Positions 59,103 to 64,000 of a stretch of DNA of 64,000 nucleotides are shown here, in pieces. This stretch comes from Cryphonectria parasitica EP155. Taxonomy: Eukaryota; Ascomycota; Sordariomycetes; Diaporthales; Cryphonectriaceae. The DNA lies in NCBI RefSeq assembly GCF_011745365.1, contig NW_024468917.1, positions 248,001 through 312,000 of the forward strand, read 5' to 3'. The position numbers and the translations under genes are program-made. Positions within the stretch are counted from its first letter, which is position 1. The number at the start of each line of letters is the position of its first letter. The notes beneath the pieces are model-generated. The model was not told where the DNA came from and searched no databases. It saw nothing but the letters and a program-made list of their open reading frames with translations.

Positions 59103-61379
59103 ATGACATCTGAAACATTAACACTGCAGCAGATGGCCGACAAGGGCACAGCTGCGCCTGCAGATCTCTCGGCCCACCATGGCCGCAGCAGTGGTTCATC
59201 TAGCTCGGCGCCACAGGCTGGTGATTCATACATCAACCTCGGTCACCCACAGCAGCAGCAATCCCTGAGAGAGGTCTTGCGATCTCCCAATGGCGGAAGC
59301 GGCATTCACACCCCAGGAGACAGCACCAGCGAGGAGGACTACGACGACGAGTCGAAGAAACCCGTGGCCGTTCTCCTGCGGAGGAGTGGTGCTGGTGGTG
59401 AGAAGCACCCGAAGCCAAGAGACCCGATGGCGAGGCTCGGCAGCAGCCTGAAAGATTCCGTCATCAGTGAGCCTTCGACTCCGATGAGCGACATGTCAGC
59501 CGACATGGGCAATCTCGAAGACGTGTCTTCCCTCAAAGGTGCCAAGGTCTACACCGTCGCCTCGGACGACAAGGAGCTGCGGGCTATCCTGAAGAGGGGC
59601 ATGCAGATGGTAGGTGGAACACAACATGATGAAACCCCTTGCATGCCGAGACAGGCCACTGAACTCATTTCTCCTTCTAGGCCAAAGAATCCGATTCGAA
59701 CCTCAAGCGCAAGGGGAGGTTCAGGGACTACGTGTTCACCCAGAAGTTCAGTACCTTTGACACGAGAAACGAGGCGGCTGCCACCAGTCCGTTCCATGGC
59801 TTCTTTACCCTATTCTGGATCGCCGTCGCCATCTTCATGCTCAAAATAGGGGCAGAGAACTGGAAGAAGACTGGCAACCCCCTGGGCACCAACGACATCA
59901 TGAAGTACATGTTCCAGAGGGATGTCGTGGTTCTTTTACTTTCGGACGGGATCATGTGTGGGCTCACGGGCGTGAGCTGGATCCTGCAGCTCCTGATTTA
60001 CAAAGGCTACATGGACTGGGACGGGGCCGGCTGGATCGTGCAGAACCTGTGGCAGACCATCTTCATCGGTGCCAACGTCGGCTGGACACAGCTCCGGAGC
60101 TGGCCCTGGTCCCATACCGTCTTCTTCGTCCTTCATACCCTCGTGATGCTGATGAAGCAGCATTCCTACGCCTTCTACAACGGTCACCTGTCGACGGCCT
60201 ACAAGGCGCGGGCAGAGCTCCTGCGCAGACTCAAGCAGCTCGAGCAGATCGAAGCGTCCAAGCCGTCCTCATCATCGAGCCGGTCGACAGGCGTAGCTGC
60301 GGCGGCTTCGGCCTATCTGAACAGACGGCCCTCCGTGAACGATATCAGACAGCGTCGACGGTCGCTCCACCCAGGTTCCGATAACTTCAGCCAGGACCTC
60401 GAGGAGATCGAGGCCGCCATCGAGTCAAGCAGGCCACTTGACCTCGAGCAGATCCGGGTGTTTGAGAACATCATCCAATGGGAGATTGACGGGCTCACCG
60501 AGGAGCTCACAGGCAAATCGACATCCCCAGAAAGAGCTTACCCCAGAAATCTGACGCTGAGGAACCATTACCAATACATCGTCTTCCCGACTGTCGTGTA
60601 CGAGCTTGAGTACCCTCGCGCCGAAAGCATCAGCTGGCGCTACGTCGGAGAGAAGGCCGCTGCCACATTTGGTGTCATATTCGTGATGATTGCCGTATCC
60701 CAGGCCTTCATCTACCCGGTGGTGATGAGGACCGAGGCCATGAAGGAGACGGGCATGCCGCTGGCAGACCGGATGAAGGAGTTCCCGTGGATGCTGTCCG
60801 ACTTGATCTTCCCGCTCATGATGGAGTACCTCCTGAGCTGGTATGTTATCTGGGAGGCCATACTCAATCTTCTCGGCGAGCTCACCTATTTTGCCGACCG
60901 CGAGTTCTATGCCGACTGGTGGAACTCGGTGTCGTGGGACCAGTTCGCGAGGGACTGGAATCGGCCGGTCCACAACTTCCTGTTACGGCATGTTTATCAC
61001 TCTTCTATCTCAGCTATGAAGGTCAACAAGCACACTGCCACTCTAATCACCTTCTTCCTGTCGGCATGTGTGCACGAGCTGGTCATGTGGTGCATCTTCA
61101 AGAAACTCAGGGGCTATTTGTTGATGCTGCAGATGTTTCAGCTACCAGTAAGTTGCTCCATCTATCTATGCTGCGCTCAACATGTCTTGTAAAGGAGCAT
61201 GAACAGCCTCCCAAGAGAAATCCAAAGAGAAAACCTACTGACAACAAGTGGTTTGATAGCTTGTGCGACTGAGTAGGACAAAGTGGTTGAAAGGCAGACA
61301 AACATTGGGGAACGTTATCTTCTGGCTTGGCATCTTTACAGGGCCGTCAACCCTGTGCTCTTTGTATCTGATACTGTAA
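59103..61379 (+). CDS. ARE2: Sterol O-acyltransferase (ACAT/ARE family, MBOAT)
   Basis: Join 59103-59609, 59681-61147, 61260-61379, 697 aa. A ~200-residue disordered, Ser-rich cytoplasmic N-terminus precedes the multi-pass core. Diagnostic motifs: HSYAFYNGHL, FYADWWN (578-584) with RDWNRPVHNFLLRHVY, and SACVHELVMW carrying the catalytic His634. An insertion with a predicted coiled coil (about 330-420) lies between helices, as in fungal Are proteins. The last exon (40 codons) gives GNVIFWLGIFTGPSTLCSLYLIL and closes the protein normally. The enzyme makes sterol esters for lipid droplets from acyl-CoA and ergosterol/precursors in the ER. ARE1 and ARE2 cannot be distinguished. Introns are 71 and 112 nt. 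Confidence 0.94.
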
Positions 61380-61817
61380 TCGTCATCTGCTAGATAATTT
61401 TGGACAGGCAAATCTCATTAGATCGACAATGTCGGTGCTGGGAGTGTCTTGCAAATGCCTGTGCAGGTTGTGTAAAGGTGACGGCAGGTGATGAGCATGA
61501 TTTGTCCCAGACCCCAAAATCTAGGAGGCAAAGGGGAAAGGCCAGGGTTAGGGGCAGGGTCCTTCTGCACTTCAGACCCCTTCTGCCCCCAGCTAGCCAG
61601 TGACGCACCAGCCAAGACGCTAGTCCTATTCTTGGCCTGCTAATTCTCCGCGGCAGCTGCCTCTGACGGAGCTTGCAAATGCAAGGTGGCTGAGAAAGTT
61701 TGACCTCAACCCACCCCAAATCATCTCCTTCCAAAACAACACCTCCATCTCCCCTCTAATCATCACACCCTCCATCGACGACGACAACGACAACAAAGAT
61801 CCATCTCCTCAAAGAAG
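61380..61817. other. Spacer between sterol acyltransferase and Srp1
   Basis: 438 bp. A short AC/CGACGACAACGACAAC-type leader precedes the Srp1 ATG. No gene recognised. Confidence 0.6.
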
Positions 61818-63105
61818 ATGTCTCGCGGAGGAACCACGCTCTACGTCACTGGCTTCAGCCATGGCACTCGTGCCCGCGACCTAGCCTACGAGTTCGAACG
61901 GTAATTCCGATCCCTCCATTCCTCAGTCCAACCCCGATCAGCTTCCATCCTCCCACCTCGCCCTTGTTCGCCCTCGTCCTCGTCCTCGTCGGAAGAAAAC
62001 GTTATCGCTATATCTGTCCCGCTGTCCTCCGTCGTGTCGTAACACCCTCCGTCGTTCCTTGCTCCCGCCCTAGCCCTCCTCGTCCTCCTTCGATCGAGCG
62101 GTTGGCGAATGCCATAAAATTAGACGGTCGTGTCAATATGATGATCTATACACACGTTTGGTGGCCTTGCATCGGGCAAGTTGCCTGTCGACGGTAGCCC
62201 TCAGACAGAGCAGGAGCCCCTGGGCTGCCCTGCAGGACGACGATAATGCCACGCGACGAAATACCCACCTCATCCGGTTTTTTCTTTTCCCGTACCGACC
62301 TGAAGATGCTGACACACGTCACACAGCTATGGCAGGCTCGTCCGCTGCGACATCCCGGCCCCTCGCTCTGCGAGCAGCAGACTGTAGGTCATCCATCTCC
62401 TTCCTTTCCCTTCAGGCGATGCCTAGAGGAAGATTTGCTAACGCTTATTCCAGGTTTGCGTTTGTGGAGTACGAGGACCGTCGTGACGCCGAGGACGCCT
62501 ACCATGAGATGCATAACAAGCGCATCGGTCGTGACGACCTCCTGAAGATCGAGGTAAGACGCCAGAGCTCTCTTTTCCTCCTCAACTATACAGAATACTG
62601 ACCAATGCTGCTACAGTGGGCTCGTACCCCTCCCTCTGCCTCCTGGCGCTTCGACTCTGGACGCGAGCGTGATCGTGGCAGTGACCGTGGTGACCGTGGT
62701 GACCGCCGCGCTCCTCGATCTCCTCGACGCAGGTCTCCCAGCCCTCGCCGTGCTCGCGACTACTCTCCTCGCAAGGATGATCGCCGTGACCGCGACCGCG
62801 ATTACGACCGCGAGCGTCGTGATACCCGTGATCGCTCTCGTTCCCCGGATCGTCGGTAAGTAATTGCACGCACGTGTCATGTTTTCAAGATTGTAATGCT
62901 AATATTGCAGATATAGCGACCGTGACGACCGTGACAAGGACTACAAGGATGACCGTGATGACCGGGACCGCCGTGATACCAATGGTGACGATCGCAAGGG
63001 TTCGCCTCTTTCCATGTCCCCACGACCCACAGAACTGCGCTGACCGCCACTCTAGCCCTGGACAGCCCTCCCCCTGCTCACGATGACCTCGATGTCGCAG
63101 AGTAG
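61818..63105 (+). CDS. srp1: SR-type splicing factor with one RRM, Srp1-like
   Basis: Join 61818-61900, 62327-62383, 62454-62553, 62617-62855, 62911-62999, 63056-63105, 205 aa. N-terminal RRM (residues about 7-80) with RNP2 LYVTGF and RNP1 LFAFVEYED, then WARTPPSASW, an Arg/Ser/Asp-rich domain (RD, RS and SPRR repeats) and the C-terminus ending DDLDVAE. This matches fission-yeast Srp1 and its filamentous relatives, which act in constitutive and alternative splicing. Intron 1 is 426 nt, three or more times longer than any other intron I could join except the CFEM one. The last intron (63000-63055) has a weak donor (GGTTCG) but a good branch point. Reading through it would give a short alternative C-terminus ending at a TGA near 63041. 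Confidence 0.9.
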
Positions 63106-64000
63106 AGGTCTGCTATGTTGACGGATCGAGAGGTTTCTGCTCTCCTCCCCCTCTCTACGGAACTAACAGAACGGAAATGCTTGGCCTTTCTTGACTTCCT
63201 TTTGGAATCTTTTAGTCTCGATGCGGAATCCCAAAGATGATGCCGGCGGTTGGGTTCACCACGACCACGTGGATGCGGATGCGAGTCGATATTTTCCCCC
63301 CAAAAATGGATCGAAGACGGATACTGAAAGCAGACCCGTCGTGAATTAGCCAGATTGCAATTAATCAGCTTACTTTAGATCCTTTGTAAGAGAATGAAAA
63401 ATCTGTTGGCGTTGGGCCTGACTTTATAGATCTTGCAAAAACGCCCTCCTTCATTTGGTGACCTCAAGTGCTGTTCCCCAGGAGACCACGGAGTAGCTTG
63501 CACTGGGATACTTGCCTGACATGGTATCTACAAGTATCTACAATTGCCTTTCACCAGAGCTTCCGGTTGCACAGCTATCAACGCATGAATAGGGAGGCAA
63601 CCATCTTGTCAAGACCATTGGTATTACAGGAGATGACACCTACTGTATGTACAACTATAAATAATGTGGGGCTCAGGGGGAATAGAGGGGGGAAAGGAGA
63701 AGGCGGGTCAACAGTATCAATACGTAGACGTGGGGTCAACAAGTTTGCGCCTTGTGCCACAGGTCATGTCACTAAGCATAGTAAACGGTAAATCATCCAT
63801 AGTGATTTTCCAAGAGGCATTCATAAAACAACAACAGGTGAGAGGACAAAGCAATTGAACGTTTGGAGAACTGTTAGTAATTTCAATTCAGCACATGTCT
63901 CGTGTATGTGATCCCACATCTTCCGCATTCCTCTGTGGGTGTCTTGCTCTTGTCCACCTTCCTCTCAAGTCAAAAGCCCAAATCAAAACCCTAAAAAGGA
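63106..64000. other. Right-edge intergenic region
   Basis: 0.9 kb after the Srp1 stop. No coding sequence recognised up to the edge. Confidence 0.55.

Noticed and set aside
1..64000. tRNA and rRNA genes
   Set aside because: Both strands were scanned by eye for T-arm words such as GGTTCGAATC and its relatives. The near matches (for example near 14575 and 48290) have no cloverleaf partner stems. A tRNAscan run would be decisive.

Overview
The window looks like a chromosome segment of a filamentous ascomycete, most likely a sordariomycete. Genes are intron-poor, with introns mostly 50-135 nt long that have GTAAGT-like donors and CTGAC/CTAAC branch points. Gene content also points there: an F-BAR/C1/SH3 Bzz1, a CFEM membrane protein, a HET-domain protein, a fungal rhodopsin-like membrane protein, a G1-peptidase-like protein and a single-RRM Srp1. 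I saw no tRNA, rRNA, intact transposon or CRISPR array. The species cannot be named from the sequence alone.

Layout, left to right: an acyltransferase-3 membrane enzyme cut by the left edge (minus, 1-1837); a GPI-anchored GH72 beta-1,3-glucanosyltransferase (minus, 2927-4365); a 2.6 kb gene-free stretch; Bzz1 (minus, 6966-9623) divergent from the mRNA-export helicase Dbp5 (plus, 11294-12863); a 3.6 kb gap with a T50 run and a pyrimidine-rich leader; a CFEM membrane protein with a huge glutamine-rich tail (plus, 16455-20286); a Cdc50/Lem3 flippase subunit (minus, 21676-23492); a 4.2 kb gap that is probably mostly leader for the PKA regulatory subunit (plus, 27654-29136); and the splicing factor BCAS2/SPF27 (minus, 30041-30825). 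Next come neutral ceramidase (plus, 31909-34359) and a TLC-domain ceramide synthase (plus, 35091-36450) side by side; a G1-peptidase (eqolisin)-like secreted protein (plus, 37549-38623); a decayed multi-exon gene (about 39669-42393); a small orphan ORF (43265-43768); the FG nucleoporin Nup2 (minus, 44383-48139); an SCP2 lipid-transfer protein (minus, 49353-49877); a seven-helix rhodopsin-like protein (minus, 50580-52125); a small single-pass protein with two PPxY motifs (minus, 53594-54040); a HET protein (minus, 54783-56994); a sterol O-acyltransferase (plus, 59103-61379); and the SR protein Srp1 (plus, 61818-63105).

Themes: lipid handling recurs (flippase subunit, ceramidase, ceramide synthase, SCP2, sterol acyltransferase, acyltransferase-3). 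RNA biology also recurs (Dbp5, BCAS2, Nup2, Srp1). Only the ceramidase/ceramide synthase pair looks like a functional linkage, because the two enzymes catalyse opposing reactions on ceramide. Exon joins were worked out by hand from splice signals, reading-frame arithmetic and recalled family conservation. No database search was run, and family statements come from general knowledge. No clearly novel multi-gene system was found. The most unusual items are the ceramidase/ceramide synthase pair, the decayed gene at 39.7-42.4 kb, the eqolisin-like protein apparently lacking its catalytic glutamine, a GC-AG intron in CDC50, a stop-free retained-intron possibility in Bzz1, and the PPxY membrane protein.
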